The position numbers and the translations under genes are program-made. From Amaurobius ferox (Eukaryota > Arthropoda > Arachnida > Araneae > Amaurobiidae): a stretch of 64,000 nucleotides of DNA. Positions 1-12,073 of the stretch are shown here, in pieces (the first letter of the stretch is position 1; each line of letters starts with the position of its first letter). Location: NCBI GenBank assembly GCA_951213105.1, contig OX578147.1:123721642-123785641 (forward strand). The letters are read 5' to 3'. The notes beneath the pieces were generated by a model. The model saw nothing but the letters and a program-made list of their open reading frames with translations. It was not told where the DNA came from and made no database searches.

Positions 1-690
1 ACGGTTATGTTCCGGAACTCACCCATCTTCGGATATAAAGGCTAGACACTTTTCTGGTTTTAAGTAGATCGCTTTGTCAGTAGATCGCTTTGTTTTAAGG
101 TAGATCGTTTTGATCGACGGATCGATCACTTGGAAAGCTCGTTGGATAGCTTGCTTATACTGATCGATGGAAGGATCTAGAAGGATCTAGATCGGGCAGA
201 CGGATCTTCGTAAAGTCATGTTTCGATGTTGTCGAAAGTTACGATAAAGTGTTTATCGGTGAACGCGGATATTTAAACTAAACTTAGTAGTTTTGATGGT
301 TCTCAGTTAAGGAGACCATGTTTCCCGTGTTGTGGACTTTATAGTGCTGATCCGGAAAGTTTAAAGTTTTAGCCATAGCGTGTGCCCAGCTAGTGGTGGC
401 GTCGGAAAGTGCACGTGGTCACGTAAGTGTGAAATGCTTTTATTCCACTTACTTGTGTAAATAATACTTAAACCAGAAACGTGTCTAAGCATGGAACTAT
501 AACTGAAAACCTTCATATGAGCTGTAGTGCTCATGTTTTGTAAATAGTATGCTTTGGTTTTTGCTTACCTGTTCTCATGATATATATTGTAAGCAAATAC
601 AATGGATTCACTCTTCAATAAAAGTGATTTTGAATTAAACTGGAACTGTTCTCATTTAACACTTCTACTGCTACTTCTATTCCTACAACT
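1..690 (+). repeat. LTR-like or promoter-bearing repeat, partial at window edge
   Basis: This stretch is less AT-rich than its surroundings. It carries a TATA-like box (TATAAAG at 34-40) near its left end and an AATAAA signal at 617-622, followed by about 60 nt of C/T-rich sequence. That order of promoter, several hundred bases, then poly(A) signal resembles the U3-R-U5 layout of an LTR. No coding sequence, primer-binding site or second LTR is visible, and the left end is cut by the window. It could equally be another non-coding repeat or a short transcribed unit. Confidence 0.3.
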
Positions 691-834
691 ACTATCTAAC
701 GTTTGTTATAGCTGCAACACTCTGTTTTAAATATTTCAACAAAGTTGTGTAACCAGAATTTCGTGGCTCATAGTTATTCTATCACCAGCTTCAGAAATTT
801 AATTATACGTTAATTTTCAATATATAACTTATGG

Positions 835-1185
835 ATATGATACATAATTCCGTCAAAGTAGCTGTCAATCGCGTTTTCGACCGCAATGCGTGCACACGGG
901 TAATGATACAGCTGCTGCGTATAAAAGGAATCGTCTTTTATTAGCGTGTGCATGTAATCCACGTACGATATATGCAATAACGACAATTCTACTGCATGTA
1001 ATAACGATATACATGCTGCGCGGGCACATGCAATCTGCATAGATTTGAAATAGCTGTCAATCGCGTTCCAGCCCACTACGAGGGTTCAAGGCTAACAAAT
1101 AAACACTTTCCCCAAAATAAATTGGCTTTTATTAGCATTATTTGCTTTAAGCCCGCCCGCTGCGCGGGTGCATGCAATCCTTGTA
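835..1185. repeat. Interspersed repeat with internal direct repeats
   Basis: The 16-mer AGCTGTCAATCGCGTT occurs at 860-875 and 1052-1067. A related GC-rich motif (GCTGCGCGGG followed by a CATGCAAT block) occurs near 1016-1033 and 1158-1177. Repeated GC-rich words inside AT-rich DNA indicate a mobile-element fragment. The 88-codon open frame across it on the - strand has no recognisable domain and I do not call it a gene. Confidence 0.4.
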
Positions 1186-1369
1186 CATTACATGCAATAA
1201 CTGCTAACTTACCAGCTAGATTTTTGCTCATGGCCGTATTTTATTTTACAATTCTTCAAAAATTTTAAATGTGATTTTGAGCTTTTTGGATTCTTTTTTT
1301 GTTAATTATATTAAGATTTTTTTTTTCTGTTTATATAAAGTTGTTTGAAAACTAAACTAACATTTTTCT

Positions 1370-1373
<4 letters not shown>

Positions 1374-1405
<32 letters not shown>
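1374..1405. repeat. (AT)n microsatellite
   Basis: An uninterrupted run of TA dinucleotides. The surrounding bases 1186-1925 are plain AT-rich DNA in which I see no gene. Confidence 0.9.
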
Positions 1406-1408
<3 letters not shown>

Positions 1409-1959
1409 TGTATGTATGTATATATTTACACAAAAAATGCCTGTGATAAAGTGGCCACAGGATACTAAGTGATAATTTGAATTTTTTAAGTCTACAGAGC
1501 ATTAAAATAAAAAATGAAATAGGAAAAATATTGAAAAGATTACCTTTTTCTTTCAATGATGTTTGTTTTTTGTATCAATTCTTCTTTAATTAATGAAAAG
1601 AATGGTAATTAAACAGTACTAATAATAGAAATAATAAAAATTAGCTCCTAAAATTTTGAAAAAGATTCCTTAAAATCCTACCTAAAATTTTTAGAAAATC
1701 TGCTATGATCCCTGAGTACTGTTACAACCTATAATGATGTATAGAACAAAAATATATTTAAAAAGCCCATAAAAAAATTAATTACATTGTCAGTAGTAAA
1801 TTGAAAAGTTTACTTGTTTTGTCAAAGTTAATTTGGGTTCACATTACTTTGATGGATGTTCTATCATTAATGGAAACAAATTAGGTACTTTATCTTAGTT
1901 TGAATTTTCAACAATTTTCTTTATTTTGTTTTATGTTTTAAATATTTGTCCACTCTCTT

Positions 1960-2225
1960 ATTTTTATTTATTTATTTATTTATTTTCTATTTTTAATAAT
2001 TTGGTAGTCATATATTTGGAATATTTCATTTATTATTTAGTTGGTAATCATATATTTGGAATCATTTATTTATTTATTTGTAATCATATATATTTGGAAT
2101 ATTTCATTTATTTATTTATTTGGGAATTATATATTTCGAATATTTCATTTATTTGGGAATTATATATGGAATGCTTCACTTATTTGGGAATCATATATTT
2201 GGAATATTCAATTTTTTTATTTGCA
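1960..2225. repeat. AT-rich minisatellite (about 6 units) with (TTTA)n
   Basis: A (TTTA)n tract near 1962-1986 is followed by about six imperfect units of 30-42 nt built around TTTGGAATATTTCATTTATT. Units differ by point changes and by the number of ATTT steps. The overlapping open frames here (Tyr/Ile/Phe-rich) are by-products of the repeat. Confidence 0.75.
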
Positions 2226-2319
2226 GAATTCTGACATATGTTCCATGAATTCTGAAACTAAACAGTTTCTTGCTATCTTGAGAAGATCATTAAAGAGTTT
2301 TTTAAAAATGGCAAAGTAA

Positions 2320-4351
2320 AAAAGGTGTAAAAAAACAAACTAACCAATAATGCTTTAATATATATAATAGACTGTTTTTAATGATAATACTAAAATAGGC
2401 AAAATAAAGACTCAATAACCAAAAATGAAGAAATAAATGACTAAAAAACTAAAAAAAAATTTTTGGTAAAAATTGACAAAAATTGAGAACTTTACCATTG
2501 AATCAACATAGTTTCGTATGATACACTAAAATAATGTTTCAGTCTTTTAGAAAATATATAATTAATCATCCAAGTTCTACCTCTGAAACAGGTTTGTCAC
2601 TCAACTTAGAAAACAGGGTAAACCTTGAATTATTAAGAAATTTGAAAAGTAGAACCAAAAGTTAGAAATTTTTATCGAAGTCCAAAATGTAATAAAGCTA
2701 GGGATTTTCAAAAATTGATTTAGAACTATTAAACTCATGCAAATTTTTGTACCCCCTTGATAATGCAAATTTTTGTACTTCCTTGACTAAAGCGAGGTCA
2801 ACTATGTTAAAGCAATTTGTATAGATGTATATTTCAAATCATGTTATGCATATTTTATTTTATAGCCATAAGTTTTAATTCACAATTTTAAATATGTTAT
2901 TCATATTTTTAGAAGAAAATATCTATGATCATGAGCATTTTTTATAACTTACCAAAAATTGAAGCATGATCGGCTTAATTATATTTACCTCACTCTGCAC
3001 ATATGACGACATGCGAATTAAGAATGCACGCACTTTGTTCTTGGGCTCTAAAGAGGGACTAAATTTGTTCAACCACGTCACTAAATGTCCTCGAACATCA
3101 CTGGATCCTGTGTGTACAGAACAATTTAAAATTTTTGTACAAGTTTTTTATTCCTATATGTTATTTTAAAATTAACAAACTTTTTTTAACTGTAATAATG
3201 CAGGTGTTTTGGTAACTCCTCGAATTTTACTCTAGATCCTGAACGAATCTTTATTCTCATTACGTCAAACTGACAACTTTTCATGAGTTGCCGGTCTGAT
3301 TGCCCAAACTTATATTAAAGAACTTTGAGTTCTGGTAATGAAGGGTAAAAAATATAATTTTTTTAATTTCATCTTTATCCTGCAATTTTTGTTTTCTTTA
3401 TTCTACATTTTTAGTTTAGTTAAACTGTATCAGGGTTGCCACCTTACTTAAAGCAGGAAACACTTGGAATTGTCAGGGATTCATAAAGTGAGCTAGAAGG
3501 TTATGGATTTATGAGGGAAATCTCTTGAAAGTATAAAACTTAAAAATGGCAGATAATTTTAGAATATCAGCTGTTTAAAGGAACTGAAACATTTTCATAC
3601 AAATATTACTTAACTTTGACATTCAACTTATATTACACAAATTGGGTGGAAGTAAAATATGTTCATTGGTTTTGAAATTTTGATAAGTGCACATTGAAAA
3701 CAAGAGTTGGTAGTGAATGGGGATAAAATGAATATAAACATTGTTTGTGGTGTATTTTACAGTTATCATCATTAAATAACGGATTTGGGACACTCATGCT
3801 CTTGAAGTTGCTATTCAAAATTTTTAAATTGCTTGCTTTTAAAATGTTTTAAATTTGAATATTATCTTTTTTTAATAAAATCTCTCAAACTGCCGAAAGA
3901 ATAATTAATAAAACTGTATAAAACGATTAAAATATAAATTGGTTTTGCATGCAAAAAAGAACCTCTTTCATCATGATGAATTTCCTTTATGTATTGTTAC
4001 ATGCTACCAAATTTTGCAGTCTTATATACTTAGTTACTTTTATAATGTTTTGAACAAATGTTTTGCAATTTTCTACCATTCACTTCACTGTTTTATAGTT
4101 CGTCAGTTTTTTAATTTTATTGCTTTTAAATTGGTGTCGCTTATCTTTTTGAGTCACATGACACACATTTTTGTTGATAGACATTTTCCTGACTTTGCTG
4201 GTGTGACTGCTCATTTATCCTGATGAAGGAGGTTTCTTTATTGCTTCTTCAACCTGTTGTATACCTTTACTTAATGGTTTTATGCTGTTAACAAAGTGTT
4301 TTCATTTCAGTTGAATATGGTTGTAATATAGTTTCTTTTTATGTAATATAG
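2320..4351. other. AT-rich non-coding DNA upstream of the first recognised anillin exon
   Basis: No recognisable coding sequence or strong repeat is seen. Part or all of it is probably an anillin intron, because the exon at 4352 opens with a splice acceptor rather than a start codon. Confidence 0.5.
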
Positions 4352-4615
4352 GCATCAAGAAGTCAAAGTGGTGCAAGTGATAGTTCTGCAAGGTCATATG
4401 AAGTCGCTAGTTCAAGTGCAACGAATAGTACCCCTGTGAGCAGCAAGGACAATAAAAATCCTGAAGTTCCACTTTTATATACTGTTAGTTTCTATCGCAA
4501 GTAAAAGCAAGAAACAAGATTAACTCCTGTGCGTACGATTATCCGCCGTGAGAAAGTTAACAGTCCAGATTCACCTGATGCAGATTATACAGAAATAATT
4601 CAAGAACGCATAAAG
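4352..4615 (+). CDS. ANLN: Anillin exon upstream of the Rho-binding region, with in-frame TAA
   Basis: This is an 88-codon, phase 0-0 exon between a good acceptor (TATATAG) and a donor (AAAG|GTAGAG). The first 40 codons are Ser/Thr-rich, as in the disordered middle of anillin. The stretch LLYTVSFYRK, followed by KQETRL and a basic TIIRREK segment, matches the conserved segment just before the Rho-binding helices (LLYSIDAYRSQR in the human protein). The next exon continues with QQTVISQTSQALN, another anillin hallmark. The odd point is an in-frame TAA at 4502-4504 between RK and KQ, in the middle of conserved sequence. One base change from CAA or AAA would explain it. Because the exon is symmetric (264 nt), skipping it would keep the frame. 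I cannot tell a sequencing error from a real nonsense allele. Confidence 0.8.
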
Positions 4616-4739
4616 GTAGAGAGCTTTTATATTTATGAACTTGCTGAAGCATATTGATTGAATGACTGTGAATACCTTTAGGTTTTTAAAATTTTGTTTA
4701 ACTTTTTCAAGTAAATATTCAGAATACTAAAGCTTTAAA

Positions 4740-5720
4740 TTTTGTTGAACATTTTGAAGGTTTAATACTTGTCCCATTGGTTTTCATCATGCGATGTGAC
4801 ATCATGGAAATTTTAACATAGGCCTCATACCTATAAAGATGGTCCCTGGCTTTTCACGCAATTTTTAAGTTTCCCCTTTGACCACCTGCAACGGAAAGGG
4901 TAAGTGGAGCTTGGACTCCATGCCTGTGGGTGGTCTCATACAAGATGGAGGAAGACGCATCGGGGGGTAAGCGGTCGTTGGGGCCGCAGTTAAGCCCAGG
5001 GGTTCACGCAGGAGCGTGGGACCCCAGCCACCTGCAAGTAATAATTCAGGGGCTACTGACCAAGCCCTCATGTCATGGACTGGCCACTGAAAGTGAGCAT
5101 CCAAGTGTTCTCCAATAATATTAAGGGGGGCTTAGGACCTGACAGCGAATGAAATTTAAGAGGGAGGAGAGATAAAATTGAAAGTTTTTGAGAGAGTATT
5201 TTTTGGCAGAAAAAGTCGAGAGTGCCTTTTGAGATTTTGCGGAGTGAAGTATTAAAAATTTCGCGGGAGCGAAATGCTTCTCGTTTCCTCGACTGATCAA
5301 CCGAACGTCCGGCCTATGGGCCCAAGACCCGAGGTAAGGCCTTTGACTTCGCACAGAACTTAATATTGTTATTTCTCTACTCTCCGCTCTTTTAAATATC
5401 TCTATGCGAGGAATAATACTATGGATTTATGAAAGTAACTTGACTTCTTAAGAGTGTGATTTTAATAGAGTCCGAGAATCATAAATTTTAAGTGTATTAG
5501 AAATTATGAGTGTACTAGAACTTGAAAGTAATAAGAATTATGATCATGATTTTGTGTTTGAATTTTAAGAATAGTAAAATACTTAATGTGAGAATTTGTA
5601 AGGGCAAATTTTAAGCTCATGTTATAAAAGTCAAAGCTGTTTCATGTTTTTTAATGTTAATGATGTAAATAAACTTGTATTTTTTGTTATTTTTAAATCT
5701 AATCCATGTCCTCATTTCCA
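4740..5720. mobile_element. GC-rich inserted element of unknown class (LTR-like)
   Basis: A sharp compositional island in the intron, with GC-rich blocks around 4880-5060 and 5230-5350. Near its right side it has AATAAA (about 5668) followed by a T-rich and C-rich tail, a layout like the poly(A) end of an LTR. No protein domain is recognised in any frame. Boundaries are approximate; I did not find a clear target duplication. Confidence 0.35.
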
Positions 5721-8258
5721 AACCTTTTAATTACTTTTTAATTTTCAGCTTAAGCCATTTACGATCACGACAGCCTTTAACTTAATGTTCTATGAACATA
5801 TTAAGTATTTATAGCGTTCTGATCGAATGTGTGGGATTTACCACGCAGCAATACTCATGGTCAGAGGAGCGTACTGAATTATAAAAAAAAATATTTATCA
5901 AATGGAAAATAATATCTTTATTTTCGATTTTGATGAGAAACTGAATTCTTCTTTTTCAATCTCGAACAATTCCAATTATTTTCAAGTTTGGATTTTTTTC
6001 TTTTATTTTAATCTTTTCTTTTAATACAAAAACTAACATTTTTATGGTTGTTTTGTTGTAATAGCAAATTTATAAAGTCATGTTTTTATTGATTATTGAA
6101 GTTCGAATTATTTTATTAAATAGAATAATGATGTATAGTACACTTTCAACTATACATTTAAGTATAGACATTAAATTTATAAAATAAGTTGAAATTCAGG
6201 AGTTTTTGGAACAACTTTCTGCTATCTTTGCCTGAAATGTAGACTTTAGATAACCCATTTCTCTCTTTAAAAAAATTAATTCATATATAGAAGAATAAAC
6301 TTTTGATAATAAGGAAATATTGTCTCCACCTATACATCATTAGAGTCTGTTAAAACTTCTATGAAAACATTTGAAAGTAATTTATTTTTAATTGGCACTT
6401 ATATCACCACTGTGGCAGATATATTAAAATCCTTTTTCCCCCATATCTGTAGCCAGTAGAGTGGTCAAAATTGAAATTCAGATGCCGGTCAGTCATTTTA
6501 GATTCTAATTTTAATGTCCTTATGCTCTGATTCAAAATTTTCACCTCATTCACTAGAAAATGCATTGTAAATGAGACAAATAGAATTTGCTTTTAAAATG
6601 TAAAAATTAATTTTTTTCCGGAACATAACTTTTCGCTCATTAAGTACTGATTCTAATTGCTTAGACAAATGAAAACAATTTCATATTTGAAATGCATCTG
6701 CCCTCACTATTCTGTATATAAACATATTGTTACTTTTCATAATTTAAGAGCATTAATCCTCCATACTCCTAATTCAATTTACTCCTAATTCCATTAATCT
6801 TAATATAATTTTTTAATTCAATATTTCCTTGATTTTCTTGAAAGTTTTTGTTTCTCAATCAAATCCCTTGTTAATGATTGTTGCCCTTTCATCCCTTCTT
6901 CTCAGAAATCTCTAGTTTAATTTTCCACTCCAGTCTGCTTCATTGTATACATTTTTGTCTTCCGTTTTTGGATTTTAGTTATTTTTTCGCAATTTTATTT
7001 AATGAAGTTAGCTTATATAACCTTTCAAACCGGTTGCTTTATTATTATTTTTTACTTTTATTCCTGCTTTTTCTAATTATTTTCCCATTGTTTTCAATTA
7101 CTTCCTACTTATTTCTCTTGTTTGTATTTTTTACAGCTGGTTTAAACGTCTCATGTTTTTTCATTACCATTTTTTTTTTTTTGGGGGGGGGGGGGGGGGG
7201 TACTCACTATTCAGTTCTTTTTTGCTCTAGTATCCATTTTCTTACTGCTATGTTTTATTCTTATTTATTCATTATTTTCTGCTATTCATTCTTCCCTTCG
7301 TATTTTCACCATTTATTTGCTGTATCCAGCCTCCCATACATCTACTCTTTTTCTACCTTAGTATCCTATCTCTCATTTCTCCTCATGGTGCTGGCAACTT
7401 TTCTCCTACCTTCAGCCATGTATGCTATTTTACCTCAGATGCCGATCTTGCTTGAATAAGTGAGGTTGCACTTCTTGTTTGTCCTAAAGAAGGTTATTTT
7501 CTGCCCTTCCCTCAAAACCACTTTACTTCTAAAACTGTATTTAAACTGTATTCTGGCAAACTTTTTATATTATTGATTAAGACATAGCTGCCATCTCTAC
7601 TGGTTTTTCCAGAAAATGCCTGGACTTGATGATTTCTCCCGTTTTGCCAAATTTTAATGAAAATCTCCCGATTTTTGTCCATTTTTTTAGAATTCCCTAA
7701 AATTAGGGATTTTGCAATAAAAATTCCCTGTCAGTGGGAATTTTGGTCGAACATGCTACCATAATTTCGTTTCTTTTGTACATTAACCTAGTACCAGCAC
7801 TAAGTTGCATCATATTTACTATTCATAGCTACTTTTTCAAATAAGTGTGATTTCATGTGCATAGATTACACTCTCATGTAATGTTGTAACATTATAAAAA
7901 GGAGTCATAAAAAGTAGATTTTAATAAAAGACTTTTAATTGTGGCCAAAAAAATGTTTTGGTGGTTTTTATTTTTAAAGTACAATTTAATGTTTATAATA
8001 TCTGTAATCTGTAAGTACTTTATATTAAATGCCAACTCCAAACTAAGAAAATTTTTCTACAATATGTATGTTTATTGTGCAAAAGTTTTACATGCTTTAA
8101 AAAATCCAAAATAAATTGTAATTAAATAAATATAATAGTGAATAAATTTTAAAAAAAAATTGTGTTTTTGCACTTGCACATCATTCTTTAGAAATTTATT
8201 TGTTACATAATTTTTAAATTATTGTTTAATCCAGAAATTAGTAAAGAATACCTATTTT
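5721..8258. other. Anillin intron, AT-rich, nothing recognised
   Basis: Contains a T12-G18 homopolymer junction at 7171-7200. The 193-codon open frame at 6878-7459 is Phe/Leu/Ser-rich low-complexity sequence running through that homopolymer. It has no codon bias or domain, and I treat it as chance. Confidence 0.55.
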
Positions 8259-8365
8259 ACAGATTATCTAATATTACAGATATCTGATTTATATCTGATA
8301 TTGTAAATATCTGATTTATTTCTGATATTACAGATATCTGATTTATATCTGATATTGTAGATATA
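8259..8365. repeat. Tandem repeat, about 28-nt unit, 3 copies
   Basis: Three copies of a unit like GATATCTGATTTATATCTGA followed by TATTGTA. Each unit is partly self-complementary (GATATC). Flanking 8366-9120 is AT-rich with no recognised feature. Confidence 0.75.
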
Positions 8366-9285
8366 AAAATTTAATCAAGTATAAATCATATTTGAGCGAT
8401 AATCATTCCAAGCATGGCAACTCCTCACTGATTTGCCTGTGATGTACCCCTGTGATAAATTCAGCCATAGCAAATCAGAGCATTAGATTTATGCAATTGA
8501 GACTTTTTGCCAGCTCTCATTTAAGAAACTTGTAGGAATGACTGATTAATTATCAGTAATTAATTAGTATTTATTGAATATCTATTTCGACCCCAACTTT
8601 ATGCATTCAAGACGGCAAGTGGTCATTAAATATGATACCTATATGCTTGATAAAAGTTGCTGAGTATTGTTATGCTGTTTTGCATAACGAAGAGACCCTG
8701 CATTCTTAACAAGACATGTTATACTGTTTCTCATAACAAAGAAGACTTTAACATTTTACAACAAAGACACTTTAATAATTATACTTTAAGTGACGCCGTT
8801 TTCGGCTCACAAAGAAATTACTTTACATTTTTAACTAATTACTCTAATTTTAAGTACATGCAGTGGTTAGTACCATTTATAACATAAATTTCAAAAATAT
8901 ATATATGCGTTGTGTTTTCAGATACATAATTTTAAACATACATTATATACAATCCCCAGGTAAGAAAAATGTGGACGAAAGAACTGGACTAAGAAATGAT
9001 CACAAAGGCAAGCTTTAATTTTAAAAGAAACTAGTTTATTTTTTAAGTAAAGTTTACCCACCCCTTACAATTTGCCCCACAGGTGCAGGGAAATCCAAAT
9101 TGGATTCCCTGAATTAAAACATCTTTTTTTTTCTGCTGTGTAAATTTAAATATAAAAAAAGTTAATTTCAATTAAAGTTTCCAGGGCCCGTCGACCCAAC
9201 AAATTTAAATATAAAAAAAAAATGAGCTCAAAGAAAAATTTCAAAAAACCTGGTACCAGGGGCCCAACACGGTCTTCCAGAGCAC

Positions 9286-9468
9286 TACTGCCGAAATCTT
9301 GCAGAACAATCGGTGGAAAGGTGTTCTTTTGCGTGAGAGAATCCCAACTGCTGAAATCTTGCAGGACAATCGGTGGAAAGGTGTTCTTGTGCGTGAGAGA
9401 ATCCCAACTGCTGAAATCTTGCAGAACAATCGCAGGAAAAGCGTTCTTTTGCATGTGAGGCTCCCAAC
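9286..9468 (+). repeat. 60-bp tandem repeat, 3 units, open on both strands
   Basis: Three consecutive units with a period of exactly 60 nt start near 9286, 9346 and 9406 and share CTTGCAGAACAATCGGTGG and GTGAGAGAATCCCAACTGC. Units 1 and 2 differ by two or three bases; unit 3 is more diverged. Because 60 is a multiple of three, every frame repeats in phase, which explains the open frames of about 60-138 codons on both strands. I see no conserved domain in any of them. Confidence 0.85.
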
Positions 9469-9559
9469 AGGACCAGGAAAACAAAAGATGAAGGAGATCA
9501 TCCATCCAACGGAGCCCCTGCTCACCGGGAACTCTGATGAAGAAATTCACAGAAATCCC

Positions 9560-10020
9560 CAAAAAAAAGTAAGAGGGAGCCGTGGCTTTTGACGTTTCTT
9601 TCCTCTCAAGACTTCCCGCGCCATTTTTGTCGGCGGGCCGGGCCCCCTAGCTCGGAAGCCCACCTGCAATCCACCTCCTCCTTCAAGACCTCTCTCCCTG
9701 AATGATCTCCGATCCAAAAAAACTCAGTGAACAACCCTTTCCCGTGAGTCGCCGAGCAAGAGCATTTCCGTGCCAAGGTGCGTAAAAAACATACGCCACG
9801 CGCACTGCTGTAACGAAAACGGAAAAAGAACACACACGCCAACCGCAGCGATAAACCGGAGCGCTAGGGAACCCCTTCCCTGCGCGCGCAAGTGCCCACG
9901 TACGAAAAATAACGACTACGTGTGGCACCGGAGAAATTAACTTAAAAAAAACAAGATGGCGGCCCTAGAACAAAAGAACGAGATGCCACAAAATGGCGGT
10001 CTTTCAAGCGATGTTTGAAA
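9560..10020 (+). promoter_or_regulatory. CpG-rich island with YY1-type motifs, possible promoter
   Basis: This is by far the most CpG-dense part of the first 15 kb. It contains a full YY1-type motif (CAAGATGGCGGC at 9952-9963), a second core (AAAATGGCGG near 9990) and a third in reverse (GCCATTTT near 9620). In metazoan promoters and LINE 5' regions YY1 motifs often overlap the first ATG. Here an ATG at 9956 opens a 20-codon frame (MAALEQKNEM...) ending with TGA at 10016-10018. The island lies in the anillin intron after the stop-containing exon, so it could be an internal promoter. It could equally be the 5' region of an inserted element. Inference only. Confidence 0.35.
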
Positions 10021-11937
10021 AATAAGTTTGCCAGAAAGGGATGAATTTTGCTAGCCACTGGCCTAAAAGGAGTAAAACAGATGATTTAAATGCCAAATGA
10101 TGGGAAAATGAAACTTAAATAACAAAAAAAAACGAAACCAATTAAGAATTTTGAAAATAAAAGGGAAAATTTAATAAAAAATAACATCTTAGAAATTTTG
10201 ATAAAACGTAAAATTTGGAAGTTTAGCTGCAAAATAAAACACGGCACAACAGTATCAAAAACACTTTCAGATTTAAACATAAAATGGAGCATATTTTATA
10301 ATTCTGTTAACATGTTAAGTGGGAAAATATATTGAATCTTATTTCTAATTATAAAAAAATGATTTGTTTAATTTTCCGATTGGTAGCAAAAGAACATTTT
10401 TATTACTTCTGATTTGTGAATATCTTGAATATCATTTTTACATGACAAAATTATTTAATTATTGTGAAGCAGTTTACTTAACATATACAAAAAGTATATC
10501 GAGGATTATTTTCTGTGAATCTTAAATCTGAGGCCAATTGAATGAGACTAAAGCCAATATTCTGAATCGAGTAGAAGTACACTATAATTGAGCAAAGTGG
10601 TTTATTATTAATATTATTATTATTCCTTTGCAGTGTCACCCCTAATTTGAATATTTGGAAAGTTTTATTTTCGCCTTGGTCTTAAAGCCAAGACAGATCA
10701 AATGACATCAAAATCAAGATTCTAGCTATAGTGGAAGTGCTGGATAATTTTGATCACACCTCCCTCACTTAATCAGTCAGTTCTGTGAATATTATATCGA
10801 TACAAGCAATAAACCTGTTTTTCATACAAAATGTATAAAGAAACTTAAAATTTGCAATTATGTACAGATTCCTATAGTATTCTAAATGATATTGTTATTC
10901 AAAACATTCTGTTAAAATATTTAATTTAATTCTCCAAAAAAGAAGTATAATACTATCTTTTTTTGGTATACAAAATTGTCTTGACAGGCATATCTAAAGA
11001 ATAAAATATCCTGGTCCTGTTTGTAAATAAATTTACAAAAGATATTAAATTGGATCGAAATATGCTGAATTGAAAGCGCTAAAATGTGATATTAGAAGAT
11101 ATACCCATACGATTTTTATTCTGTTTCAACAATTAGCTAACCTTCATATATGAGTTTGAAAAATTTTTGTCAAAATAGAATGGATAACTTAAGAAATTGA
11201 AGATATCAATAATCCTTGTAACTTTTCAATCTGAATGATATTATCAAAAATGTAATTCCAATAAAATGTATTGTTATATAAATTCCTTAATCATTCAAAT
11301 TGGAAAAGATTTAATAAAAATCATCTGCTGTATAAACTCATTGGGTTTAATTCCATTGCTTAGCAATATTATATCCTTTTTTTCCCCCAAATAAATTTGC
11401 AGCAAAAATATTGTTTGTATAATGCTATCTTTATAGGTGGTTGATTTCCATTAATATCTTGACAACCCCTGGTCCTAGAAACTTGAAATATGGACTCAAT
11501 TTTAAGTTGAGCTATTTTATGATTGTCCACAAAATTTCATGAAATTCTGTTGAACCGTTCTGTGATGATGGGACATGCATGCAAATAGATGCATTTTCAA
11601 TTTTATTTACATAGATTTGCTGCAGTGTTTCCATTGATCTTTGGATTTTTTTCTACTGCATTGTTATCCATGTGGTGTTTGCAGAGCTGTTTTTCAGGAA
11701 AATACGCTACTGTTATTACTTGAAGAATATAAACTTTTTTTAAATTGCTTCTTTAATATTTCAAATTTTTGTTTCAATTTATTGACATTTAGAGATTTAT
11801 ATTTGTACGAAAATTCAAACTCTGGACGTTTACTAAAAATTCCTCTGCAAACTCAGATGATTTTAAAATTGAGTAAGAACCCTTTTAATTAAAATACAGA
11901 AATGTGGGGAAAAAAATACCTTGTTTATAATTATTAG
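10021..11937. other. Anillin intron, AT-rich, nothing recognised
   Basis: No repeat or exon was recognised. The small open frames here are Phe/Ile/Lys-rich and lack splice context. Confidence 0.55.
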
Positions 11938-12073
11938 GCTCTACAAGAAGAAATCTTAAGACAACAAACTGTCATCAGCCAAACTAGTCAAGCTCTCAAC
12001 CTTTGCAGTGCAACTGCTGAGTTTTCAGGTTCTACCGAGCAAGTTGAAGGAGAAAGACTTTTATTAATAGCAA
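11938..12073 (+). CDS. ANLN: Anillin exon, Rho-binding helical region
   Basis: 45 codons plus 1 nt, between acceptor TTATTAG and donor CAA|GTAAGT. The translation contains RQQTVISQTSQALNLC and GERLLLIAS, matching the start of the anillin homology region (QQTVIYQTSQALN and AERLLLIAT in human anillin). That region binds active RhoA and, with the C2 and PH domains, places anillin at the cleavage furrow where it links RhoA, septins and actomyosin. The exon ends in phase 1 and joins the exon at 13222. The intron 12074-13221 is AT-rich with no other feature seen. Confidence 0.93.

Noticed and set aside
2227..2315. Possible anillin exon after TTTATTTGCAG, reading NSDICSMNSETKQFLAILRR
   Set aside because: Its donor (AAA|GTAAAA) is weak, the exit phase (2) does not fit the next exon at 4352 (phase 0), and the sequence does not resemble anillin.
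4502..4504. Programmed readthrough or RNA editing of the TAA
   Set aside because: No sequence feature supports either; a base error, a polymorphism or exon skipping is simpler.
4498..4512. A tiny intron (GTAAAAGCAAG) removing the stop at 4502
   Set aside because: An 11-nt intron is far below any spliceosomal minimum.
6878..7459. 193-codon + strand open frame
   Set aside because: Low-complexity Phe/Leu/Ser/Tyr sequence passing through a T12-G18 homopolymer; no domain, and no splice or promoter context.
8259..8365. CRISPR-like array
   Set aside because: Adjacent AT-rich tandem units with no unique spacers, in a eukaryotic intron.
9146..9562. 138-codon - strand open frame with repeated DFSSWDSLT units
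   Set aside because: It is produced by the 60-bp tandem repeat, which is open in several frames on both strands; no supporting domain.
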